This document shows, one piece after another, positions 19,638-28,472 of a stretch of 64,000 nt of DNA. The stretch comes from Gammaproteobacteria bacterium (GTDB taxonomy: Bacteria; Pseudomonadota; Gammaproteobacteria; 21-64-14). The translations under genes were made by a program, and so were the position numbers. The stretch lies in contig JALUXX010000009.1 of NCBI GenBank assembly GCA_027013145.1, positions 1 to 64,000 on the forward strand. The letters are read 5' to 3'. Every line of letters starts with the position of its first letter. Position 1 is the stretch's first letter. A model generated the notes under the pieces. The model searched no databases, was not told where the DNA came from, and was given only the letters and a program-made list of their open reading frames with translations.

Positions 19638-20936
19638 ATGACTGTGGAACGCATGTGCGACGATGACGCCGAACCTCCGGGATCCAGTCGTACCGGATTC
19701 GACCTTTCATACTCTTCTTCAGCATCCTTCCTCGACTCGCCCGCATCTCTCCCGCCGCTCCGCATCGTATCCCGCACCGCCGCGCGTGCGCCACGCCTGA
19801 CGATCAGCGCACGCAGCGATGCGTTCCGCAGGCGCTTCTTTCCGGACGCCACGCGTTCGGACTGGAACGACTGGCGCTGGCAGGTGCGCAACCGTATCCG
19901 CAGCGCCGTCGAGCTCGCGCGTCTGATCGACCTCTCGGCGGAGGAACGCGAGGCGATCCTGCGCCACACCGGCCCGCTGCCGGTGGGACTGACGCCGTAC
20001 TATGCGAGCCTCATCGATCCGCACGATCCCCTGCAGGGCCTGCGCCGCACGGCCGTGCCCGTGCCCGACGAGTACCTGCGCGCGCCCGGCGAGGCCGACG
20101 ATCCGCTCGCGGAGGACGACACCAGCCCGGTACCCGGCCTGGTGCATCGTTATCCTGACCGCGTGCTGTTTCTCGTCACCGGCCTGTGCTCGGTCTACTG
20201 CCGCTACTGCACGCGCTCGCGCATGGTCGGCGCCGGCGGGGAATACAGCCTGAAGAAGGCGCAGCTCGAACGCGCGTTGGACTACATCGCGGCGACGCCG
20301 TGTATCCGCGACGTGCTGATCTCGGGCGGCGACCCGCTGAGTCTGGACGACGAACGCCTCGACTGGCTGCTGGCGCGGCTGCGCGCCATCCCGCACGTGG
20401 AGTTCGTGCGCATCGGCACCAAGAACCCGGTGGTGCTGCCGCAGCGCATCGCTCCGGCCCTGGTCCGCGTATTGCGCCGCTACCATCCGCTGTGGATGAG
20501 CCTGCACTTCACGCATCCGGACGAACTCACGCCCGAGGTCGCCGAGGCCTGCGGGCGCCTGGCCGACGCGGGAATCCCCCTCGGCAGCCAGACGGTGCTG
20601 TTGCGCGGCGTCAACGACGACGTCGAGACCATGCGTCGGCTGATGCACGGCCTGCTGCGCATCCGCGTGCGCCCCTACTACCTGTACCAGTGCGACCCGA
20701 TCTCCGGTTCGGCGCATTTCCGCACGCCGGTCGAAAAGGGACTGGAGATCGTCCGCGGGCTGCGCGGGCACACCACCGGATACGCGGTCCCGACCTACGT
20801 GATCGACGCCCCCGGCGGCGGCGGCAAGATCCCGCTGACGCCGGACTACGTCGTCGGACGCGAGGGCGACGATCTCCTGCTGCGCAACTATGCGGGGCAG
20901 GTCTACCGTTATCACGATCCGGCCGTGGAGGGCTGA
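19638..20936 (+). CDS. KamA family radical SAM protein (lysine 2,3-aminomutase-like)
   Basis: CxxxCxxC in VTGLCSVYCRYCTRSRMVG; DVLISGGDPLSLDDERLDWLLARLRAIPHVEFVRIGT; PLP-lysine motif DAPGGGGKIPLTPDYV. Confidence 0.92.
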   Translation: MTVERMCDDDAEPPGSSRTGFDLSYSSSASFLDSPASLPPLRIVSRTAARAPRLTISARSDAFRRRFFPDATRSDWNDWRWQVRNRIRSAVELARLIDLSAEEREAILRHTGPLPVGLTPYYASLIDPHDPLQGLRRTAVPVPDEYLRAPGEADDPLAEDDTSPVPGLVHRYPDRVLFLVTGLCSVYCRYCTRSRMVGAGGEYSLKKAQLERALDYIAATPCIRDVLISGGDPLSLDDERLDWLLARLRAIPHVEFVRIGTKNPVVLPQRIAPALVRVLRRYHPLWMSLHFTHPDELTPEVAEACGRLADAGIPLGSQTVLLRGVNDDVETMRRLMHGLLRIRVRPYYLYQCDPISGSAHFRTPVEKGLEIVRGLRGHTTGYAVPTYVIDAPGGGGKIPLTPDYVVGREGDDLLLRNYAGQVYRYHDPAVEG

Positions 20937-20941
20937 GCGCC

Positions 20942-21943
20942 ATGGATATCGCTGTCACCTACGACCTGCGCGAGGAGTATCTCGCCGCCGGGCTGGATGC
21001 CGAGCAGACCGCCGAATTCGACCGCCCCGAGACCATCGCGGCGATCGCCGGTGCCTTGCGCCGGCTCGGTCATCGCGTGCAGACGGTCGGAAACCTCGCG
21101 GCCCTCACCCGCGCGCTGGCCGCGGGGCGGCGTTGGGATCTGGTGTTCAACATCGCCGAGGGGCTGCACGGCTACGGCCGTGAAGCGCAGATCCCGGCGC
21201 TGCTCGAGGGCCACGACATCCCCTATACCTTCTCCGACCCGCTGACGCTGTGCCTGGCGCTGCACAAGGGCATGGCCAAGCGCGTGGTGCGGGCGGCGGG
21301 AGTGCCGACCCCGGACTTCGCCGTGGTCGAGGACGAGACCGACCTCGCCGCCGTCTCCCTGCCCTGGCCGCTGTTCGTGAAGCCGGTCGCCGAGGGCACC
21401 AGCAAGGGCATCGCGCCGACCTCGCGCGTCACCGACCGCGAGGCCCTGGAGCGCGCCGTGCGCGACGTATGGGCGCGCCACCGCCAGCCGGCGCTGGTGG
21501 AGTGCTATCTGCCGGGTCGCGAATTCACCGTCGGGATCCTCGGCGGCGGGCGCGGGGCGCGCACCCTCGGCGTCCTGGAGGTCCTGCTGGGCGCGAACGC
21601 CGAGCCCGGGTGTTACTCCTTCGACAACAAAGAACACTACGAAGGCCGCGTCCACTACCGGCGCGCCGTCGACGCCGCGGCCGAGGCGGCCGCCGACGTC
21701 GCGCTGGCCGCGTGGCGGGCGCTCGGCGCGCGCGATGCCGGTCGCGTGGACGTGCGCCTGGATGCGAACGGCGGCGCCCATTTCCTCGAGGCGAACCCGC
21801 TCGCCGGACTGCATCCCGAGCGCTCCGACCTTGCGATCCTCGCCCGGCTGCTCGGCATCGAGTACGACTGGCTGATCGCCACCATCGTCGAAGAGGCCCT
21901 GGCGCGGCGCGCCGCGCCCGCCCCGCTCGCAGCGGCCTCCTGA
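20942..21943 (+). CDS. ATP-grasp ligase, D-Ala-D-Ala ligase-like (copy 1)
   Basis: LFVKPVAEGTSKGIAPTSRV; GRVDVRLDANGGAHFLEANPLAGLHPERSDLAILARLLGI. Confidence 0.9.
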   Translation: MDIAVTYDLREEYLAAGLDAEQTAEFDRPETIAAIAGALRRLGHRVQTVGNLAALTRALAAGRRWDLVFNIAEGLHGYGREAQIPALLEGHDIPYTFSDPLTLCLALHKGMAKRVVRAAGVPTPDFAVVEDETDLAAVSLPWPLFVKPVAEGTSKGIAPTSRVTDREALERAVRDVWARHRQPALVECYLPGREFTVGILGGGRGARTLGVLEVLLGANAEPGCYSFDNKEHYEGRVHYRRAVDAAAEAAADVALAAWRALGARDAGRVDVRLDANGGAHFLEANPLAGLHPERSDLAILARLLGIEYDWLIATIVEEALARRAAPAPLAAAS

Positions 21944-21954
21944 GGCGCGTCCAC

Positions 21955-22992
21955 GTGTCCGCCCGACCGCTCGAGGTCGCGATCCTGCACGATCGCGTCG
22001 CGCCGGACGCCGGCCCGGAGTACGCCGACACCCTGGCCCAGGTCGCCGCGGTACGGGCGGCGCTGGACCGCGCGGGTCATCGCGTGCGCACGCTCGCGCT
22101 CGATCCGATGCGGGCCGGCGCGGCACGGGCCGGCCTGCGCTCACACCGCCCGGACGTCGTGTTCAACCTCTTCGAAGGCGGCCCCGGCGAGGGCCCGCTC
22201 GCGCACCTCGGCGCCGCGCTGGCCGCAACCGAGGCCCTCCCCTGCACCGGCTGTCCGCTCCCCGCCCTGGCGGCGAGCGCCGACAAGCGCCGCGTCAAGC
22301 GCGCCCTGCGCGCGCACGGCCTGCCGACCCCCGACTGGCACGAGGGCGCCGGTCTCGCCCGCAGCGGTCCCGGGCCCGGGCGCTGGATCGTCAAATCGGT
22401 CTGGGAGCACGCCTCCCTGGGCATCGACCCGGACGCGGTCTGTACGGGGCGCGCGGCGGTACGCGCCCGCCTCGAGGCCATGCGGGCGCGCCACGGCGGC
22501 GAGTGGTTCGTCGAACGCTTCGTGCCCGGACGCGAGTTCAATCTGTCGTTGCTGGACGACGGCGCCGGTACCCTGCGCCCCCTGCCGCCGGCGGAGATCC
22601 GCTTCGAGGGCCGCGCCGGCGACGGCGGCGGGATCGTCGGCCACGCCGCGAAGTGGGATCCGCGATCCGACGCCTTCCGCAACACGCCGCGCCGGTTCGA
22701 CTTCGCCGCCGCCGACGCCGCGCTGCTCGCGGAACTCGACGCCCTGGCCGCGGCCTGCGCGCGGACCTTCGGCCTGGAGGGGTGCGCGCGTATCGACTTC
22801 CGCGTCGACGCCGCCGGCCGGCCCTGGATCATCGACGTCAACGCCAACCCGTGCCTCGCGCCCGACGCCGGTCTCGCCGCGGCCGCGGACCGAGTCGGGC
22901 TCGACTTCGACGCGATGATCGCCCGCCTGGTCGCGGCGGCCCTGCGCGGTGCCGGCGCCCATGCGCCGGCGCCGGCGCGCGCGGTGTCCTGA
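21955..22992 (+). CDS. ATP-grasp ligase, D-Ala-D-Ala ligase-like (copy 2, divergent)
   Basis: GTG start; RWIVKSVWEHASLGIDPDAV; CARIDFRVDAAGRPWIIDVNANPCLAPDAGLAAAADRVG. About 12 nt downstream of copy 1. Confidence 0.87.
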   Translation: MSARPLEVAILHDRVAPDAGPEYADTLAQVAAVRAALDRAGHRVRTLALDPMRAGAARAGLRSHRPDVVFNLFEGGPGEGPLAHLGAALAATEALPCTGCPLPALAASADKRRVKRALRAHGLPTPDWHEGAGLARSGPGPGRWIVKSVWEHASLGIDPDAVCTGRAAVRARLEAMRARHGGEWFVERFVPGREFNLSLLDDGAGTLRPLPPAEIRFEGRAGDGGGIVGHAAKWDPRSDAFRNTPRRFDFAAADAALLAELDALAAACARTFGLEGCARIDFRVDAAGRPWIIDVNANPCLAPDAGLAAAADRVGLDFDAMIARLVAAALRGAGAHAPAPARAVS

Positions 22993-22995
22993 GCC

Positions 22996-24741
22996 GTGTT
23001 CCGCATCCGCCGACTGTTCGACGACACCACCCCGGCCAACCGCGAGGCGCTGGCGCAGGTCCAGGAGATCCTGCGCGCGCAGCTCCCCGGACTGGACCCG
23101 GCCGACATCGCCAAGATCCCCGCCGCCCTGCGCGACCCTCTCAAGTACCGCTTCCGTTCGGTGCTGTTCGTCGCCGAGGACGGCCGCGAGCGGGTGCGCG
23201 GCTTCGCCCTGCTGCTGCACGCACCCGACCTTCGCTTCTGCCTCCTCGACTACCTCGCCACCGCGCCCGGGATCACCGGCGGCGGGATCGGCGGCGCACT
23301 CTATCAGCGGGTGCGCGAGGAGGCGGCGGCGCTCGGCGTCGTCGGGCTGTTCTTCGAGGCCCTGCCCGACGACCCGGCCCTGTGCCGCGACGCCGCGACG
23401 CTCGAGCAGAACGCCGCGCGCCTGCGCTTCTACGAGCGCTACGGGGCGCGACCGATCGCCGGCACCGCCTACGAGACCCCGGTGCGTCCCGGCGACGACT
23501 GCCCCCCGTATCTGGTGTTCGACGATCTCGGCAGCGGCGAACCGCTGTCCGCGCAGAGCGCGCGCACAATCGTGCGTGCGATCCTCGAACGCAAGTACGC
23601 GAAGCTGTGCCCGCGCAGCTACGTCGACCGCGTCGTCGATTCATTCCGCGACGATCCCGTGCGCCTGCGCCCGCCGCGCTACCGCACCCGCCGTCCCGCC
23701 CCCGCGCCCGCGAACGGCGGCGCGGTGCCGCTGATCGTCAACGACCGGCACAACATCCACCACGTGCGCGAGCGCGGCTACGTCGAATCGCCCGTCCGGG
23801 TCGATGCGATCCTGCGCGAACTCGAGCGCACCGGCCTGTTCGTGCGCGTGCGCGCGACGCACTTCGGGGAGCAGCACATCCGCGCGGTTCACGATCCGGC
23901 CTTCGTCGAATACCTGAAAAAAGCCTGCGAGGCCGCTCCGGAAGGCAAATCGGTGTACCCCTACGTGTTCCCGATCCGCAATCCGCAGCGACCGCCCAAA
24001 GACCTGTCGCTGCGCGCGGGCTACTTCTGCATCGACACCTTCACGCCGATCCACCGCAACGCCTATCCCGCGGCGGCCGCCGCGGTCGACTGCGCGCTCA
24101 CCGGCGCCGAGCGCCTGGTCGCCGGCGCGCGCCTGGCATACGCCCTGGTGCGTCCGCCCGGCCATCATGCCGAGCGCCGCGCCTTCGGCGGCTTCTGCTA
24201 TTTCAATTCGACCGCGGTCGCCGCGCACTATCTCAGCCGCTACGGACGCACCGCGGTGCTGGACGTCGATTACCACCACGGCAACGGCACCCAGGACATC
24301 TTCTACGAGCGCGGCGACGTACTGACCGTCTCGCTGCACGGCCATCCGCGCTACACCTACCCCTATTTCAGCGGCTTCGACGACGAGCGCGGGCGCGGCG
24401 CCGGGGAAGGCGCCAACCTGAACCTGCCGCTGCCGGAAGGCATCGACGGCGCCCGCTACCGCGAGGCGCTCGAGCGCGCGCTCGGGCGCATCCGCCGCTT
24501 CCGTCCCGCGTGGCTGGTGGTCGCCCTCGGTCTGGACACCGCCAAGGGCGACCCCACCGGCTCCTGGCTGCTCGGTGCGCGCGACTTCCAGGAGAACGGG
24601 CGGCGCATCGCGGCCCTCGGCCTGCCGACCCTGGTGGTCCAGGAGGGCGGCTACCGCACGCGCTCGATCGGCGTGAACGCGAGGCACTTCTTCCTCGGCC
24701 TCACGGGTGCGGCCGCCGGGGTGCGCGGGACGCATGACTGA
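22996..24741 (+). CDS. fusion protein: N-terminal GNAT acetyltransferase domain and C-terminal histone deacetylase/acetylpolyamine amidohydrolase domain
   Basis: N-domain: RGFALLLHAPDLRFCLLDYLATAPGITGGGIGGALYQRVREEA; C-domain HDAC motifs ALVRPPGHHAERRAFGGFCYFNSTAVAA and VLDVDYHHGNGTQDIFYER. Confidence 0.9.
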   Translation: MFRIRRLFDDTTPANREALAQVQEILRAQLPGLDPADIAKIPAALRDPLKYRFRSVLFVAEDGRERVRGFALLLHAPDLRFCLLDYLATAPGITGGGIGGALYQRVREEAAALGVVGLFFEALPDDPALCRDAATLEQNAARLRFYERYGARPIAGTAYETPVRPGDDCPPYLVFDDLGSGEPLSAQSARTIVRAILERKYAKLCPRSYVDRVVDSFRDDPVRLRPPRYRTRRPAPAPANGGAVPLIVNDRHNIHHVRERGYVESPVRVDAILRELERTGLFVRVRATHFGEQHIRAVHDPAFVEYLKKACEAAPEGKSVYPYVFPIRNPQRPPKDLSLRAGYFCIDTFTPIHRNAYPAAAAAVDCALTGAERLVAGARLAYALVRPPGHHAERRAFGGFCYFNSTAVAAHYLSRYGRTAVLDVDYHHGNGTQDIFYERGDVLTVSLHGHPRYTYPYFSGFDDERGRGAGEGANLNLPLPEGIDGARYREALERALGRIRRFRPAWLVVALGLDTAKGDPTGSWLLGARDFQENGRRIAALGLPTLVVQEGGYRTRSIGVNARHFFLGLTGAAAGVRGTHD

Positions 24742-25219
24742 GACCCTGCGCCTGCGCGCCTCGGTGCGCGCCGCCGACGCCGACGCCGTGCGGCGCATCG
24801 TCACCGCCACCGGACACTTCACCCCCGCGGAGACCGACGTGGCGGTGGAGCTGGTGGAGGAGCGCCGCCGCCGCGGGCTCGCCGCCGGCTACCGCTTCCT
24901 CTTCGCCGACGTCGACGGGTGCCCCGTCGGCTACGCCTGCTACGGCCCGGTCCCGGCGACCGCGGCGAGCTTCGATCTATATTGGATCGCCGTCGATCCC
25001 GCCCGACAGGGACGCGGCGTGGGACGACTCCTGCTGCGCCGTTGCGAGGCGTCCGTGCGCCGGCTGGGCGGCGCGCGGCTCTACATCGAGACCTCCGCGC
25101 GCGCGCTCTACGATGCCACACGACGCTTCTACGCCCGCGCCGGCTACCGCGAGGCCGCGCGCCTCGAGGATTTCTACGCGCCCGGCGACGCCAAGATCAT
25201 CTACTGCAAGCGCCTCTGA
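24734..25219 (+). CDS. GNAT family N-acetyltransferase
   Basis: LYWIAVDPARQGRGVGRLLLRRCEASVRRLGGARLYIETSARALYDATRRFYARAGYREAARLEDFYAPGDAKIIYCKRL; overlaps preceding gene by 8 nt. Confidence 0.9.
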   Translation: MTETLRLRASVRAADADAVRRIVTATGHFTPAETDVAVELVEERRRRGLAAGYRFLFADVDGCPVGYACYGPVPATAASFDLYWIAVDPARQGRGVGRLLLRRCEASVRRLGGARLYIETSARALYDATRRFYARAGYREAARLEDFYAPGDAKIIYCKRL

Positions 25220-25236
25220 AGCGGCGCCCGCGGCGT

Positions 25237-28200
25237 TCAGTCCCCGCCGCCGGACAGGAGGGCGGCGTCGCCGCCGACCGCGGCGGTGTTGACGCTCACA
25301 GTACGCTCCACGGCGAAGGCGTCGAGGTAGTGCGGTCCGCCGGTCTTGGGGCCGGTGCCCGACAGGCCCTCCCCGCCGAAGGGCTGCACGCCGACCACCG
25401 CGCCGATCATGTTGCGGTTAACGTAGAGGTTACCCACGCGCGCGCGGGCGCGCACCCGCTCCCACACCGAATCGATACGCGTATGCACGCCGAGGGTGAG
25501 GCCGTAGCCGCCGGCGTTGATCGCGTCGATGACCGCGTCCAGTCCGTCGCGCGGGTAGCGCACGGCGTGCAGGATGGGACCGAAGACCTCGCGTTCCAGC
25601 AGACGCGGGTCGGGGATCTCGTAGAGCCGCGGTCCGAAGAAGCTCCCCGCGGCGCAGTCCGGGCCGGGTTCGAGCGCGCGCAGCAGCCGCCCGGTGCGGT
25701 CCATCCGCGCGGCGTGCTCCGCGAGCGCCGCGCACGCCGCCTCGTCGATGACCGGACCGACGTCGGTCGCGAGGGCGGCCGGGTCTCCGATCGACAACTC
25801 GTCCATGGCCTCGGCGAGCAACCCGAGGACGGCGTCGGCGACGTCTTCCTGTACGAACAGCAGGCGCAGCGCGGAGCAGCGCTGCCCGGCGCTGTCGAAG
25901 GCCGACTCGATCACATCCGCCACCACCTGCTCGCGCAACGCCGAGCTGTCGACGATCATGGCGTTCATGCCGCCGGTCTCGGCGATCAGGGGGACGATCG
26001 GGCCGGGGCGCGCCGCGAGCCGGCGTTGTACCGCGCGCGCCGTGTCGATGGAACCGGTCAGCGCCACGCCCGCCACGCGCCCGTCGTCGAGCAGCGGCGG
26101 CCCCAGCACCGCGCCGCTGCCCGGCAACAGGTGCAGGACCTCCGGCGGGACCCCCGCCGCGTGCAACAGCTCGACGATGCGCCCGGCCGCGAGCGGCGTC
26201 TGCCGCGCCGGCTTGGCGATCACGGCGTTGCCCGCGGCCAGGGCCGCGGTGACCTGGCCGGTGAAGATCGCGAGCGGGAAATTCCACGGGCTGATGCACA
26301 CGAACACCCCGCGCCCGCGCAGGTACAGGCGATTGCGCTCGCCGGTCGGTCCCGGCAACTCCAGCCCATCGGCGAAGCGCCGGCGCGCCTGCGCCGCGTA
26401 GTAGCGGCAGTGGTCGACGGCCTCGCGCCACTCCGCGACCGCGTCGCGCAGTGCGCGTCCCCCCTCGCGCACCGCGAGGTGGATCAGCTCCCCGCCCTGC
26501 GCCTCGATGGCGTCCGCGGCCCGCTCCAGACAGGCGGCGCGCGCGGCACCGCCGGTCTCGTCCCACGCCGCGGCCGCCCGCGCGGCCGCCGCCAGCGCCG
26601 CCTCGGCCGCGGCGGCGTCGGCCTCGAGGACGGTCCCGACCGTGCGCGTGCGATCGGCGGGGTCCGTAACCGCACGCTCCGCGCCGCCGGGACAGTCGCC
26701 GGCGACCCGCGGCGCCGCCGACCAGCGCCGGCGCGCCGCCACCTCGAGCTCCGCCGCCAGCGCCGCCGCGTCCGCCGGATCGGCGAGGTCGATCCCGCGC
26801 GCGTTGCGCCGTCCCTCCGCCGCGTAGAGATCGGGTGGTAGCGGCAGGCCACCCGAGGGCGAGGCCTCCAGCCGCGCGAGCGGGTCGGCGATGACCTCGT
26901 CCACCGGCGCGTCGACCAGGCGATGGACGAAGGAGGTGTTCGCGCCGTTCTCCAGCAGGCGGCGCATGAGATAGGGCAGCAACGCGTCATAGCCCCCCAC
27001 CGGAGCATAGACGCGGCACGGGACGCCCTCGCCGAGGTCCTCGGCGAGGGCGTCATAGAGCCCGGCCCCCATGCCGTGCAGGCGCTGGAACTCGAAGTCG
27101 CGCCGCTCTCCGGCCGCCTCGAGCACGAAGGCGACGGTGTGCGCGTTGTGGGTGGCGAACTGCGGGCGGAACGCCTCCGGTTCGGCGAACAGGCGGCGCG
27201 CGCACGCGAGGTAGGAGACGTCGGTGGCCGCCTTGCGCGTGAACACCGGGTAGCCCTCGAGCCCGAGCTGCTGGGCGCGCTTGATCTCGCGGTCCCAGTA
27301 CGCCCCCTTTACGAGCCGCACCGGAATGCGGCGCCCGCCGCGGCGCGCCAACGCCGCGAGCCAGTCGAGCACCGCCGGCGCGCGCTTCTGGTAGGCCTGC
27401 ACCGCCAACCCGAACCCCTCCCAGTCCTGCAGCCCGGGGCTGCGGAAGACGGCCTCGAAGACGTCGAGCAGCGGCTCGAGGCGCTCGGACTCTTCCGCGT
27501 CGAGCGTCAGACCGATGCCCGCCTCGCGGGCCGCGGCCGCGAGCTCGCGCACGCGCGCGACGAGTTCGCCGCGCCAGCGCGCGCGCTGCGCGAACTCGAA
27601 GCGCGGATGGAGCGCGGAGAGTTTGATCGACACGCCCGCGGCGGCACAGGGATCGGCGCCGCCGCCACCGGAACGCGCCAGCGCCGCGATCGTCCCGCGG
27701 TAGGCGTCGAGGTAACGGGCGGCGTCGCTGGCGCCGCGCGCCGCCTCACCCAGGCGATCATAGGAATAGCGTGTCCCCGCGCGCGCCTCGCGCCGTGCGC
27801 GGCGCAGGGCCTCGTCCATGTCGCGCCCGAGCACGAACTGGCGTGCGAGGATGGCGACCGCCGCCTCCAGGGCCAGGCGCGTGGCGCCCGCGCCGATGCG
27901 CGCCGCGAGCCGGTGCAGGGTCCCCTCCGGATCGGGTGCCGCCGCAGGCGACAGCACCCGGCCGGTGAGCAGCAGGCCCCAGGTACCGGCGTTGACCAGC
28001 AGCGGGCCGCCGCGGGCGAGGTGCCCGTCCCAGTGCCCGCGCGCGAGCTTGTCGCGGACGAGCCGTTCGCGGGTGACGGTGTCGGGAATGCGCAGCAGCG
28101 CCTCGGCGAGGCACAACAGCAGCACGCCCTCGTGCGTGGACAGGTCGTATTCGTGCAGAAAGGCCTCGATGCCGCCGCGGCGCAGCCGCCGACGCGCCCC

Positions 28201-28365
28201 GAGCGCGAGTGCACGCGCCCGCTCGTGCACGCGTCGCGCCGCCGGCTCGTCCAGGCGAACGGCATCGCGCAACGGCTCCAGGCAGCGCAGCTCGGCACGG
28301 CGCCCGGCGGCGCGTAGCGCGGCGCGCCCCTCGCCCGGCGGAGGATCTTCGACCGGTACGGACAT
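25237..28365 (-). CDS. putA: bifunctional proline dehydrogenase/L-glutamate gamma-semialdehyde dehydrogenase
   Basis: PRODH: RLVKGAYWDREIKRAQQLGLEGYPVFTRKAATDVSYLACARRL; ALDH: FVCISPWNFPLAIFTGQVTAALAAGNAVIAKPARQTP and ESAFDSAGQRCSALRLLFVQEDV. No N-terminal ribbon-helix-helix domain. Confidence 0.93.
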   Translation of the reverse strand: MSVPVEDPPPGEGRAALRAAGRRAELRCLEPLRDAVRLDEPAARRVHERARALALGARRRLRRGGIEAFLHEYDLSTHEGVLLLCLAEALLRIPDTVTRERLVRDKLARGHWDGHLARGGPLLVNAGTWGLLLTGRVLSPAAAPDPEGTLHRLAARIGAGATRLALEAAVAILARQFVLGRDMDEALRRARREARAGTRYSYDRLGEAARGASDAARYLDAYRGTIAALARSGGGGADPCAAAGVSIKLSALHPRFEFAQRARWRGELVARVRELAAAAREAGIGLTLDAEESERLEPLLDVFEAVFRSPGLQDWEGFGLAVQAYQKRAPAVLDWLAALARRGGRRIPVRLVKGAYWDREIKRAQQLGLEGYPVFTRKAATDVSYLACARRLFAEPEAFRPQFATHNAHTVAFVLEAAGERRDFEFQRLHGMGAGLYDALAEDLGEGVPCRVYAPVGGYDALLPYLMRRLLENGANTSFVHRLVDAPVDEVIADPLARLEASPSGGLPLPPDLYAAEGRRNARGIDLADPADAAALAAELEVAARRRWSAAPRVAGDCPGGAERAVTDPADRTRTVGTVLEADAAAAEAALAAAARAAAAWDETGGAARAACLERAADAIEAQGGELIHLAVREGGRALRDAVAEWREAVDHCRYYAAQARRRFADGLELPGPTGERNRLYLRGRGVFVCISPWNFPLAIFTGQVTAALAAGNAVIAKPARQTPLAAGRIVELLHAAGVPPEVLHLLPGSGAVLGPPLLDDGRVAGVALTGSIDTARAVQRRLAARPGPIVPLIAETGGMNAMIVDSSALREQVVADVIESAFDSAGQRCSALRLLFVQEDVADAVLGLLAEAMDELSIGDPAALATDVGPVIDEAACAALAEHAARMDRTGRLLRALEPGPDCAAGSFFGPRLYEIPDPRLLEREVFGPILHAVRYPRDGLDAVIDAINAGGYGLTLGVHTRIDSVWERVRARARVGNLYVNRNMIGAVVGVQPFGGEGLSGTGPKTGGPHYLDAFAVERTVSVNTAAVGGDAALLSGGGD

Positions 28366-28472
28366 TTCGGCAGGCTCCAGGCCGCTCCATGGTAGCGCAC
28401 CTCACCCTGCCGCGGGAGCGGATCCGGGCCGCGCGCCGGGCGCTGGAACCGCAGGACGCGACCCGCCCGCGC

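Noticed and set aside
19638-20936. KamA protein as EpmB (EF-P beta-lysylation)
   Set aside because: EpmB is normally near efp/epmA, which are absent here. The ATP-grasp/HDAC context points elsewhere. Not excluded without a phylogeny.
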